From SZAS-103 sp964449135 (GTDB lineage: Bacteria; Pseudomonadota; Gammaproteobacteria; Xanthomonadales; Xanthomonadaceae), in contig CAYUXZ010000008.1 in assembly GCA_964449135.1 (NCBI GenBank), positions 1-64,000 on the forward strand: a stretch of 64,000 nucleotides of DNA, read 5' to 3'. Below, piece after piece: positions 36,240 through 43,655 of the stretch. How positions within the stretch are numbered: the first letter of the stretch is position 1; every line of letters starts with the position of its first letter. Position numbers and translations under genes: made by a program. The notes beneath the pieces were generated by a model. It did no database searches and was not told where the DNA came from. It saw only the letters and a list, made by a program, of their open reading frames with translations.

Positions 36240-36255
36240 CCGCCATCCATGGCGG
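36240..36255. repeat. Palindrome with CATCCATG core
   Basis: CCGCCAT-CC-ATGGCGG, seven perfect arm pairs, 75 bases beyond the end of the btuB-like coding sequence as read on its own strand. Confidence 0.85.
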
Positions 36256-36329
36256 CTAGGTGGGAAGTGCCGACAGGCGCACGGAGCGCCTGCGGCCAAG
36301 CCGTCCTCCGGTTCGCGTCGCGCTCGAGG

Positions 36330-38186
36330 TTACGGGCGCCAGATCAGGCTGAACTGCGCGTTGCGGCCGGGTGTGTTGTAGCCGTCGGCGAGCGCGTAGT
36401 CCTTGTCGAACAGGTTGCCGACGCGCAGCTCCGCGCGCCAGCCGGCATGGAAATTCCAGCCGGCGGCGAGGTTCAGCACCGCGTAGCCGCCGAGCCGCGC
36501 GCCGCCGAAGTCCGCGCGCGACGAGGCCACCAGCGCGTCTGCCGACACATCCAGCCCGTTGCCGAAGTCGTAGTGCGCATCGGCGGCGAACTTGTGCCGG
36601 GGCCGGCGCAGCAGTCGATTGCCGGTATCGGCGTCGTGCGGATCCTGCGCGGTGATCGAACCGCCCGCGCTCCACGCGCCGCGCAGGTAGCGGTACGACA
36701 GCTCGGCGCCGTCGAGGTCGGCGCGCGCGATGTTGATCGCCTGGAAAGTCGGATCGTGCGGTCCGCCGAACGTGATCAGGTCGCGAACGCGCGTGTTCCA
36801 GGCGGAGAGCTTGAAAACATGCGCCGCGGAAGGCTTGAACTCCAGCCCCGCTTCGAGACTGCGCGAGCGTTCCGGCTGCAGGTGCGCGTTGCCGGCGAAC
36901 AGGCCGAAGAAACCCGGCGAGTACAGCTCGTCGAAGCTCGGCGCGCGGAAACCCTGGCCCCAGGACGCGCGCACGCGCCATCGCGGATCGATCTGCCAGC
37001 CCCACGCGGCGCTGCCGGTGGTCGCGCCGCCGAACTGGCTGTTGTGGTCATGGCGGATCGCGAGCTCGATCTGCTGCACGCCGAACTTCGCGTCGTAGCC
37101 GGCGAATCCGGCCGCGTTCGCCGTCGCGCGCGCATAGTCGGTGCCGCCGAATTCGCTGGACGTGCCGCGCTCGCGCTGCCAGTTGCCGCCGAGCGTGAGC
37201 GTGCCGGAGCCGATGTTCGCGAGCGTATTGACCCAGTCCACGGTCGTGCGGTGGCTGACCGTGCGGCTGCCGAAGATCGGCGTGTCGATCGCATTGCGCG
37301 CCGCGGCGATCGCCAGCGATTGCGACCACTGCGCGGTGACCGGGCCGGACAGCGTGACGCCGCCGGAGTCGTTGCGCGCATTGGAACGCGAAGGATCCGG
37401 CTGGCTGGGGAAGCCGCTGTCGAACATCGCGTCGCCGTCGGTGTGCAGCGCGGTGAACGCGAGCGTCTGCGTGCCCAGCGCGACGCTGCCGCGCAGACTC
37501 GCGTTGCGGTTGTGGTAGCCGTCGTCGTCGCGATTGAAGCTGAAGACGTTGCCGGGATTCGTCGCCGAAAAACCGCGCTGGCGATTCGCGCCAACAGTCG
37601 CGCCGAAACGGTTTTCGTCGCCCGTTGGAGTGCCGAACGACGCGCTGCCGCCGCGCAGGCCGTAGCTGCCCGCGTCCGCGCGCAGCGACGCGCCGGCGGG
37701 ATTGCGGGTGAAGATCTGGATCACGCCGCCGATCGCGTCCGAGCCCCAGAACGCCGCGCGCGGGCCGCGCACGATCTCGATGCGGTCGATCTGGTCCAAC
37801 GGCAGGTTCGCGAAGTCGAAAAAACTGTTGGCGCTCGCGGCGACGCGCACGCCGTCGATCAGCACCAGGGTCTGGTTCGAATTCGCGCCGCGCAGGAACA
37901 CGCTGCTGGACTGGCCCGCGCCGCCGGTGCGCGAGACGTCGACGCCGGCCTGCTGTGCGAGCAGCGAGATCAGGTCCACGGCGGGACTCTGTTCGATGTC
38001 GGTGCGGGTGATGAGCGTGACCGAGGCCAGCGAGTCGTCCACGGTCTGCGCGTGGCGCACGCCGGTCACGACGATGCCGCCCGGTTCGGAAGGAGCCTCC
38101 GCGCGAGCGGCGGCTAATGGAAGGATGGAAACGATCGCCGCGGCGAGCACGCCGTGACGTTGAATCTCAAGCGAGTGGAAGTTCAT
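36330..38186 (-). CDS. btuB: TonB-dependent cobalamin receptor, BtuB-like
   Basis: A 618-residue outer-membrane receptor. A signal peptide (VLAAAIVSILPLAAARA) is followed by a plug domain: VDLISLLAQQAGVDVSRTGGAGQSSSVFLRG, LVLIDGVRV and IEIVRGPRAAFWGSDAIGGVIQIFT. The strand-rich 22-barrel then ends in FSLIWRP, with the C-terminal aromatic-containing strand expected for Omp assembly. The size fits BtuB (about 600) rather than siderophore receptors (700 or more). The start at 38186 has GGAG six bases upstream. A cobalamin riboswitch in the leader makes vitamin B12 the predicted substrate. No btuCDF or cobalamin synthesis genes are nearby. Confidence 0.93.
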   Translation of the reverse strand: MNFHSLEIQRHGVLAAAIVSILPLAAARAEAPSEPGGIVVTGVRHAQTVDDSLASVTLITRTDIEQSPAVDLISLLAQQAGVDVSRTGGAGQSSSVFLRGANSNQTLVLIDGVRVAASANSFFDFANLPLDQIDRIEIVRGPRAAFWGSDAIGGVIQIFTRNPAGASLRADAGSYGLRGGSASFGTPTGDENRFGATVGANRQRGFSATNPGNVFSFNRDDDGYHNRNASLRGSVALGTQTLAFTALHTDGDAMFDSGFPSQPDPSRSNARNDSGGVTLSGPVTAQWSQSLAIAAARNAIDTPIFGSRTVSHRTTVDWVNTLANIGSGTLTLGGNWQRERGTSSEFGGTDYARATANAAGFAGYDAKFGVQQIELAIRHDHNSQFGGATTGSAAWGWQIDPRWRVRASWGQGFRAPSFDELYSPGFFGLFAGNAHLQPERSRSLEAGLEFKPSAAHVFKLSAWNTRVRDLITFGGPHDPTFQAINIARADLDGAELSYRYLRGAWSAGGSITAQDPHDADTGNRLLRRPRHKFAADAHYDFGNGLDVSADALVASSRADFGGARLGGYAVLNLAAGWNFHAGWRAELRVGNLFDKDYALADGYNTPGRNAQFSLIWRP

Positions 38187-38289
38187 GGAAGACTCCGTTG
38201 CGCAACCCCGTGGGTGGCGCGGACGGAAGGCACGAACTGACGAAGCGCGCGGCGGACGCGAACCTCGCAGCGTCGCCCTCCGCAACGCG

Positions 38290-38452
38290 CCGGTGATGCC
38301 GCGAGCCGGTCTCCGGACTTGCCAGCGATGCGCGTCGGCATCGACTCCCCGCCTTCCCGCTTGCGCAGTGGCGTGATGGGGAGCTTGACTGGCTTACCGT
38401 TGCGGGGGCAGCGCCGGACTCACACCGGCTTCCCGAGCACTCGTGGCGGCGC
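38290..38452 (-). promoter_or_regulatory. Cobalamin (B12) riboswitch
   Basis: Read on the minus strand, the leader contains the adenosylcobalamin aptamer. It opens with GGGAAGCCGGTGTGAGTC, then CTGCCCCCGCAACGGTAA, and ends with the conserved B12 box AGTCCGGAGACCGGC at 38305-38319. The receptor start codon is about 105 bases further on, leaving room for an expression platform that masks the ribosome-binding site. A -10 element TACAAT lies at 38455-38460 just upstream. Known class behaviour: binding of cobalamin represses the downstream gene. Confidence 0.95.
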
Positions 38453-38484
38453 GCATTGTACGCCACGCGCGCGGCAACACGAAA

Positions 38485-38664
38485 TCAGCCATCGCGATCG
38501 GCGTCGAGCGAGAAATCCTCGCCGTCGGTGGTGAGTTTCAATTCGATGGGTCGGCAACACACGGGGCAATCCTCGACGTAGTTCGCGTCGCCCGCGGACG
38601 CGTCGACGACCGCTTCGAAACGCTCCCCGCAGTAGGGGCAAGTGATGCGGATGCTGTCCGGCAT
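38485..38664 (-). CDS. CPXCG-motif cysteine-rich small protein
   Basis: A 59-residue protein with two Cys pairs, ITCPYCGERF and EDCPVCCRP, of the Cys_rich_CPXCG family, presumably a small zinc ribbon. The ATG at 38664 begins MPDSIRITCPYC; a GTG at 38685 just after the hemW stop would add seven residues. It is the last gene of the rph-rdgB-ABM-hemW run. Function unknown. Confidence 0.85.
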   Translation of the reverse strand: MPDSIRITCPYCGERFEAVVDASAGDANYVEDCPVCCRPIELKLTTDGEDFSLDADRDG

Positions 38665-38685
38665 GCGCGCAGTATCGCGCTGCAC

Positions 38686-39837
38686 TCAGTGCAGGAACAG
38701 TGCGATCGCGTCGTTGGTGAAGCGCTGGCCGAGCTCGGTCGGGCGGACGCGATCGACGTCGATCACGACCCATCCGCGTTCGACCGCGGCATTCAGTTCA
38801 TCGGCGATCGCCGCGCGCGTCAAACCGGTGCGCGCCTCGAACAACGACAACTCGAAACCTTCGGGAAGGCGCAGCGCGTTCAGCATGAAGTCGAACGGGC
38901 GCTGCGACGTGTCCAGCCATTCGTCGCCGCCAATCCGCGCATCGCTCCTCGCTGCGGTCAAGTAAGCGGCCGGGTGCTTGATCTTCCAGCGGCGCAGGAT
39001 TCCGTCCTGCGCCGGCAAAGTCAGCTTGCCGTGTGCGCCGGCACCGATGCCCAGGTAGTCGCCGAACAGCCAGTAGTTGCGATTGTGCACGCACTGCGCA
39101 TCGGGCTTCGCGTAGGCCGAGACTTCGTAGTGCTCGAACCCGGCCTGCGCGATCAGCCGCTGGCAATGCTCCTGCATGTCCCAGGCATGGTCTTCGTCGG
39201 GGATGCCTGCGGGCGGTTTCGCGGCGAACACCGTGTTCGGTTCCAACGTGAGCTGGTAGTGCGACAGGTGCGTCGGCCGCAGCGCGAGCGCGCGTTCGAT
39301 GTCGTGCTCGGCCATCGCCACGGTCTGATCGGGCAGCGCGTACATCAGGTCGATGTTGAAGTTCGTGTAGCCGGCGTCCTGCGCGAGCCGGATCGCCACC
39401 TCCGCCTGCGCGCTGTCGTGGATGCGGCCGATCCGTTGCAGGCAGCCGTCGTCGAAGCTCTGCACGCCGAACGAGAGCCGGTTCACGCCGGCCGCGAGGT
39501 AGTGCTCAAAACGGCCGTGCTCGGCGGTGCCGGGATTGGTTTCCAGGGTGATCTCGAGATTCGGCGCGAAACGCAGGCGCGAACTCGCGGCCTGCAGGAA
39601 GCGATCGATCGCGGCGGGCGGAAACAGCGAAGGCGTGCCGCCGCCGAAGAAGACGCTGACGATCGTGCGGCCCCAGACCAGCGGCAGGTCCCGGTCGAGG
39701 TCGGCGATCAGCGCATCGACATAGTCCCCGAACGGCAGCACGCCGCGGCCCTCGTGCGAATTGAAATCGCAGTACGGGCATTTGCGAACGCACCACGGCA
39801 GGTGCACGTACAGCGAGAGCGGAGGCAAAGTCAGCAC
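38686..39837 (-). CDS. hemW: HemW-like radical SAM heme chaperone
   Basis: A 383-residue radical-SAM protein with the cluster motif CVRKCPYCDF (Cys-x3-Cys-x2-Cys), the GGGTPS glycine-rich stretch and the ETNPGT motif. It is HemW rather than HemN in size and in its N-terminus (LSLYVHLPWC): the family binds and delivers heme and lacks coproporphyrinogen oxidase activity. The start is GTG at 39837, overlapping the stop of the ABM gene (GTGCTGA); an apparent 70-codon longer frame is a shadow. It is part of the rph-rdgB operon, its usual place in gammaproteobacteria. Confidence 0.93.
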   Translation of the reverse strand: MLTLPPLSLYVHLPWCVRKCPYCDFNSHEGRGVLPFGDYVDALIADLDRDLPLVWGRTIVSVFFGGGTPSLFPPAAIDRFLQAASSRLRFAPNLEITLETNPGTAEHGRFEHYLAAGVNRLSFGVQSFDDGCLQRIGRIHDSAQAEVAIRLAQDAGYTNFNIDLMYALPDQTVAMAEHDIERALALRPTHLSHYQLTLEPNTVFAAKPPAGIPDEDHAWDMQEHCQRLIAQAGFEHYEVSAYAKPDAQCVHNRNYWLFGDYLGIGAGAHGKLTLPAQDGILRRWKIKHPAAYLTAARSDARIGGDEWLDTSQRPFDFMLNALRLPEGFELSLFEARTGLTRAAIADELNAAVERGWVVIDVDRVRPTELGQRFTNDAIALFLH

Positions 39838-40127
39838 GCGGCGTAGCGACCGATCCTGCGCTCGTCGAGAGTGAGAGCGTCGCCCATCGCGTCGAAGCGC
39901 GCGTAGCGATCGCCAGCGGTCGAAAGGAAGTCGTCGTACTGCGCTTCCGATTCCCAGCGGTCGATGCTCAGGTAAACGTCGGGGCGATCGCCGCGCAGCA
40001 GTTCGGTGCCGATGTAGCCTGCATGCTTGCGGAACAACGCGACCCATTCGCCTTCGGCGCCGTAGAGTTTCTCGAATGCGGCTTCGCTGCCGGGCCGCAC
40101 CTCGTATTCCCAGATCACGACGAACAT
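39831..40127 (-). CDS. Antibiotic biosynthesis monooxygenase (ABM) domain protein
   Basis: A 98-residue dimeric alpha-beta-barrel protein of the ABM family (MFVVIWEYEVRPGSEAAFEKLYG, GYIGTELLRG, YLSIDRWESEAQYDDFL). Members include heme-degrading and quinol oxygenases, but many are uncharacterised. Here it lies between rdgB and hemW with overlap into hemW. A heme-related job is a tempting inference given the neighbour, but no heme-binding residue can be identified with confidence. Confidence 0.86.
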   Translation of the reverse strand: MFVVIWEYEVRPGSEAAFEKLYGAEGEWVALFRKHAGYIGTELLRGDRPDVYLSIDRWESEAQYDDFLSTAGDRYARFDAMGDALTLDERRIGRYAAC

Positions 40128-40131
40128 GGCG

Positions 40132-40728
40132 TCAGTTCCCGGAGTGCGCGAGACGTTCGCGCAGCGCGGCCAGCGCCTGGCCGCGGTGGCTGATCGCGTT
40201 CTTCAGCGCCGGATCGAGTTCGGCCGCGCTCAGGTCGTGTCCGTCCGGCTGGAACACCGGGTCGTAACCGAAGCCACGTGCGCCGCGTGGCGCGTCGAGA
40301 ATGCGACCGCGCCAGACGCCTTCGGCGATCAGTGGCTGCGGATCCTCCGCATGGCGCAGCAACACGAGCACGCAATAGAAATGCGCACTGCGTTTTTCCG
40401 ACGATGCGCCGTGCAAGTTCTCGAGCAACAAGGCATTGTTCGAGGCGGCTTCGCCGTGTGCCCCCGCGTAGCGCGCCGAGCGCAGACCCGGCGCGCCGCC
40501 CAGCGCGTCCACGAGCAAGCCGGAGTCGTCCGCAAGCGCGGGCAGGCCGGTCGCACGTGCCGCGTGGCGCGCCTTGATCAGTGCGTTCTCGACGAAGGAC
40601 TGGCCGTCCTCGACCGCATCGCCGATGCCGAGATCGGATTGCGCGACAAGTTCGTAGCCCGATGGCGCGAGCAGATCGGCAAGTTCGGCGAGCTTGCCGC
40701 AGTTGGAGCTCGCGAGGACCAGGCGCAT
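40132..40728 (-). CDS. rdgB: XTP/dITP diphosphatase (RdgB/HAM1)
   Basis: A 198-residue HAM1 family enzyme that removes non-canonical purine NTPs (ITP, XTP). The motifs are SSNCGKLAELADLL at the N-terminus, FVENALIKARHAA, ALADDSGLLVDALGG and GFGYDPVFQPDG. The start at 40728 overlaps the rph stop (TGATG) and matches the family N-terminus (MRLVLASSN). Confidence 0.95.
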   Translation of the reverse strand: MRLVLASSNCGKLAELADLLAPSGYELVAQSDLGIGDAVEDGQSFVENALIKARHAARATGLPALADDSGLLVDALGGAPGLRSARYAGAHGEAASNNALLLENLHGASSEKRSAHFYCVLVLLRHAEDPQPLIAEGVWRGRILDAPRGARGFGYDPVFQPDGHDLSAAELDPALKNAISHRGQALAALRERLAHSGN

Positions 40729-41456
40729 CACTGCGCCAGCGCGGACTGCTGCAATTCCAGCAGCTTGCGCACACCCTTGTCGGCCAGTGCGAGCAGTGCA
40801 TCGAGTTCGTCGCGCCGGAACGCGTGGCCCTCGGCGGTGCCCTGCAGTTCGATGAAACCGCCGCCATCGTTCATCACGACATTCATGTCGGTATCGCAAT
40901 CCGAATCCTCGGCATAGTCGAGGTCGAGCACCGGCACGCCGCGGTACACGCCGACCGACACCGCGGCGACCGCGCCGTGCAGCGGATCCTTCGCGATGTC
41001 TCCGCGCCGCTGCATCACGCGCAGCGCATCGGCGAGCGCCACGTAGGCGCCGGTGATCGCGGCGGTGCGCGTGCCGCCGTCGGCCTGGAGCACGTCGCAG
41101 TCGAGGGTGATCGTGCGCTCGCCGAGCGCGCCGCGATCGACGCACGCGCGCAGCGCGCGGCCGATCAGGCGCTGGATTTCCAGCGTGCGCCCGCCCTGCT
41201 TGCCGGCCGCGGCCTCGCGGTTCATGCGCGAATGCGTCGAGCGCGGCAGCATTCCGTACTCCGCCGTGACCCAGCCTTCGCCCTTGCCGCGCAGGAACGC
41301 GGGCACGCGATTCTCGATGCTCGCAGTGCACAGCACCTGGGTGTCGCCGAAGCAGGCCAGCACCGAGCCTTCGGCATGGCGCGTGTAGTGGCGCTTGAGG
41401 ACCACGTCGCGCAGCGCGTCGGGCGCGCGGCCGCTGGGGCGTAGATTCTGGTTCAA
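40728..41456 (-). CDS. rph: Ribonuclease PH
   Basis: A 242-residue phosphorolytic 3'-5' exoribonuclease that trims tRNA 3' ends. The N-terminal SGRAPDALRDVVLKRHYTRHAEGSVL, GEGWVTAEYGMLPRSTH and LDCDVLQADGGTRTAAITGAYVAL motifs are intact. The start is inferred to be TTG at 41456 (coding M-NQNLRPSGRA), with GGAG six bases upstream; no ATG lies near the conserved N-terminus without overlapping the divergent yicC. First gene of the rph-rdgB-ABM-hemW operon. Confidence 0.94.
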   Translation of the reverse strand: MNQNLRPSGRAPDALRDVVLKRHYTRHAEGSVLACFGDTQVLCTASIENRVPAFLRGKGEGWVTAEYGMLPRSTHSRMNREAAAGKQGGRTLEIQRLIGRALRACVDRGALGERTITLDCDVLQADGGTRTAAITGAYVALADALRVMQRRGDIAKDPLHGAVAAVSVGVYRGVPVLDLDYAEDSDCDTDMNVVMNDGGGFIELQGTAEGHAFRRDELDALLALADKGVRKLLELQQSALAQ

Positions 41457-41532
41457 GCCGGACTCCGGGTATTTCCGCAACAGCGCGCCGAAAAGTTTAC
41501 CATCGCCATCCTCTCCGCCCGGATCGCCACGC

Positions 41533-42399
41533 ATGTCCATCCGCAGCATGACCGCTTTCGCGTCCGGCGAGCGCGCCACGCCCTGGGGCACGCTGAGCTG
41601 CGACATCCGCGCGGTCAACCATCGCTTCTTCGAGCTCGGCCTGCGCCTGCCCGAGGAACTGCGTCCGCTCGAGGCGACGGTGCGCGAGCGCATCGGGCGC
41701 GTGCTCAATCGCGGCAAGGTCGATGCGACGTTGCGCTGCCGTGCGCCCGAGGGCGCGCGCTCTGAGCTGCATCCGAACGCGACACTGATCGCGCGGCTGT
41801 CGGAGCTGTCGCTCGACCTCGAATCGCGTTTCCCGCACCTGCATACCGAGTTCACCGACCTGCTGCAGTTTCCGGGCGTGCTCGAGGAAGCTGCGCTCGA
41901 CACCGCCGGCTTGCAGGTCGAGGCGCTGGCGCTGCTCGACGAGACGCTGACCGAATTCGTCGCCGCGCGCGAACGCGAGGGTTCCAAGCTCGCCGCCGGC
42001 ATGCGCGAGCGGCTCGACGCGATCGCCGCGCTCGTGAAGCAGGTTCGAGCCTGGATGCCGGAGATTCGCGCGGGGCTGCAGCAGAAGTTCCAGGCGCGCG
42101 TGGCCGACCTCAAGCAGCCGCTCGATCCGGGCCGGCTGGAACAGGAACTGGTGCTGTGGCTGCAGAAGCTCGATGTCGCCGAGGAGCTCGATCGCCTCGA
42201 CAGCCATCTTTCCGAAGCGCTGCGCGTGCTGGCGCTGCCCGAGGCGGTCGGTCGCCGGCTGGACTTCCTCATGCAGGAATTCAACCGCGAGGCGAACACG
42301 CTCGGGTCGAAGTCAGTGGACGCGCGCACGTCGCAAGCCTCGGTGGACTTGAAGGTGCTGATCGAGCAGCTTCGCGAACAGGTCCAGAACCTGGAGTAG
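41533..42399 (+). CDS. yicC: YicC-family endoribonuclease
   Basis: A 288-residue YicC protein (MSIRSMTAFASGERATPWGTLSCDIRAVNHRF and C-terminal LDFLMQEFNREANTLGSKS). YicC homologues are endoribonucleases linked to small-RNA turnover in E. coli. The start at 41533 is the conserved position. Divergent from rph over 76 bp and nine bases before gmk; the yicC-gmk-rpoZ-spoT order is conserved. Confidence 0.93.
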   Translation: MSIRSMTAFASGERATPWGTLSCDIRAVNHRFFELGLRLPEELRPLEATVRERIGRVLNRGKVDATLRCRAPEGARSELHPNATLIARLSELSLDLESRFPHLHTEFTDLLQFPGVLEEAALDTAGLQVEALALLDETLTEFVAAREREGSKLAAGMRERLDAIAALVKQVRAWMPEIRAGLQQKFQARVADLKQPLDPGRLEQELVLWLQKLDVAEELDRLDSHLSEALRVLALPEAVGRRLDFLMQEFNREANTLGSKSVDARTSQASVDLKVLIEQLREQVQNLE

Positions 42400-42408
42400 C
42401 CTCAAGCC

Positions 42409-43029
42409 ATGCGTGGAACATTGTTTATGGTCGCGGCGCCGTCGGGCGCGGGCAAATCCAGCATCGTCAACGCGGTGCTCGCGCGCGATCCGAACATCGC
42501 GTTGTCGATCTCGTTCACCTCGCGCGCGCCGCGTCCGGGCGAACGCCACGCGCAGCACTACCATTTCATCAGCGCCGGGGAATTCGAGCGCATGATCGCC
42601 GCGGGCGATTTCTTCGAGCACGCGCTCGTGCACGGCGACTGGAAGGGCACCGCCAAGCAGTCGGTCGAGCCGCAGCTCTCGGCCGGCCGCGACGTGCTGC
42701 TGGAGATCGACTGGCAGGGCGCGCGCCAAGTGCGCGCGCAGCTGCCCGATGCGGTCGGTGTGTTCATCCTGCCGCCTTCGCTGGCCGAACTCGAGCGCCG
42801 GTTGCGCGCACGCGCGCAGGACAGCGAGGAAACGATCCATCGCCGGCTCGCGGCTGCGCGCGAGGAAATCTCGCACTACGGCGAGTTCGATTTCGTGATC
42901 GTCAACGAGGTGTTCGAGCGCGCGGTGGACGAGATGCACGCGATCTTCGTCGCCAGCCGCCTGCGCCGCGAGGCCCAGGTCGCCCGCCACGGACGCCTGA
43001 TCGGCACGCTGCTGACTGGCGAGAGCTGA
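42409..43029 (+). CDS. gmk: Guanylate kinase
   Basis: A 206-residue enzyme converting GMP to GDP. The P-loop APSGAGKSS lies at residues 9-17, followed by the GMP-binding SFTSRAPRPGE and HYHFIS, and DWQGARQVR. Nine bases after yicC. It supplies GDP for GTP and hence for (p)ppGpp synthesis by the downstream SpoT. Confidence 0.96.
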   Translation: MRGTLFMVAAPSGAGKSSIVNAVLARDPNIALSISFTSRAPRPGERHAQHYHFISAGEFERMIAAGDFFEHALVHGDWKGTAKQSVEPQLSAGRDVLLEIDWQGARQVRAQLPDAVGVFILPPSLAELERRLRARAQDSEETIHRRLAAAREEISHYGEFDFVIVNEVFERAVDEMHAIFVASRLRREAQVARHGRLIGTLLTGES

Positions 43030-43139
43030 GCCCGGGCCGATTCAGGGTTCGGATTGCGCAAAAAATGTCCACCGGATAAACTTGCTAGTTCAATTTTCTT
43101 TTGGCCCGGCCCGCCGCCGGCGCCTTTCCGGAGCAATGC

Positions 43140-43439
43140 ATGGCCCGCGTGACCGTAGAAGACTGTCTGGAAGTGGTGGACAACCGTTTCGAGCTCGTGG
43201 TGATGGCGTCCAAGCGCGCCCGCCAGCTCGCCAAGGGCGTGACCTCCGCGCTCGAAGGCGCCGAGAACGCCGACAAGCCCACCGTGCTCGCCCTGCGCGA
43301 GATCGCCGCGCGCAAGATCGACAAGGAAACCATCGATCTGGTCGAGAAGGCCGAGCGCGAGCGCGCCGAGCGCGAAGCCCTGGAATGGGCCGCCGCCGAA
43401 GTCGTCGACGACGACATGTCCAAGGGCGGCGACGACTGA
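43140..43439 (+). CDS. rpoZ: RNA polymerase omega subunit
   Basis: A 99-residue omega subunit (MARVTVEDCLEVVDNRFELVVMASKRARQL, then PTVLALREIAARKI). It chaperones beta-prime and forms one ppGpp-binding site of RNA polymerase, which fits its place upstream of spoT. GGAG six bases before the ATG at 43140 fixes the start. The C-terminal tail is acidic (EVVDDDMSKGGDD). Confidence 0.96.
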   Translation: MARVTVEDCLEVVDNRFELVVMASKRARQLAKGVTSALEGAENADKPTVLALREIAARKIDKETIDLVEKAERERAEREALEWAAAEVVDDDMSKGGDD

Positions 43440-43447
43440 GTTTGATG

Positions 43448-43480
43448 CTCTGAGACGGTCCATCCCTGGACCGCTCAGAG
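43448..43480. terminator. Long hairpin after rpoZ
   Basis: CTCTGAG-A-CGGTCCA, loop TCCC, TGGACCG-CTCAGAG: 14 pairs with a single bulged A, starting eight bases past the rpoZ stop. No T tract follows. The inner part (CGGTCCA-TCCC-TGGACCG) resembles the CATCCATG palindromes. It may attenuate rpoZ-spoT transcription or stabilise the mRNA. Confidence 0.6.
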
Positions 43481-43483
43481 CCC

Positions 43484-43512
43484 GCGCAGTCCGGCGCATG
43501 TCCGGACTGCGC
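43484..43512. repeat. 11-bp perfect inverted repeat
   Basis: GCGCAGTCCGG (43484-43494) and CCGGACTGCGC (43502-43512) around a 7-base loop, the second of three successive hairpins between rpoZ and spoT. Confidence 0.85.
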
Positions 43513-43546
43513 TCACGCCGCACCAAGCGCTGCGCGCTCGGTGCGC

Positions 43547-43562
43547 GCAGGAGGCCTCCTGC
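43547..43562. repeat. 16-bp perfect palindrome
   Basis: GCAGGAGGCCTCCTGC, self-complementary with no loop, the third intergenic inverted repeat, about 95 bases before spoT. As DNA it is a possible dimeric-protein site. Confidence 0.7.
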
Positions 43563-43655
43563 CTCCTGTTCCCGCTTCGTAGAATGAGCTGGGAAGCCGG
43601 GCCTGAATCGGGTCGCGGCGTTGCCGTTGTGCGGCCCGCCGCGTACGCTCTGGCC

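Larger units (their letters stand above)
35907..36329. other. Repeat-rich intergenic spacer
   Basis: No credible gene in 423 bases. The spacer holds the DUF1631 ribosome-binding site at its left edge, a two-copy tandem repeat (36078-36168) and three palindromes with the CATCCATG core. It lies between the btuB-like gene, transcribed toward it, and the DUF1631 gene, so the promoter for DUF1631-pilZ must be in it or upstream of it, and btuB termination may use the palindromes. Confidence 0.75.

Noticed and set aside
43053..43075. TTGCGC and TAAACT as a promoter for rpoZ
   Set aside because: The spacing of 17 is acceptable but both hexamers match poorly; not strong enough to report as a feature.
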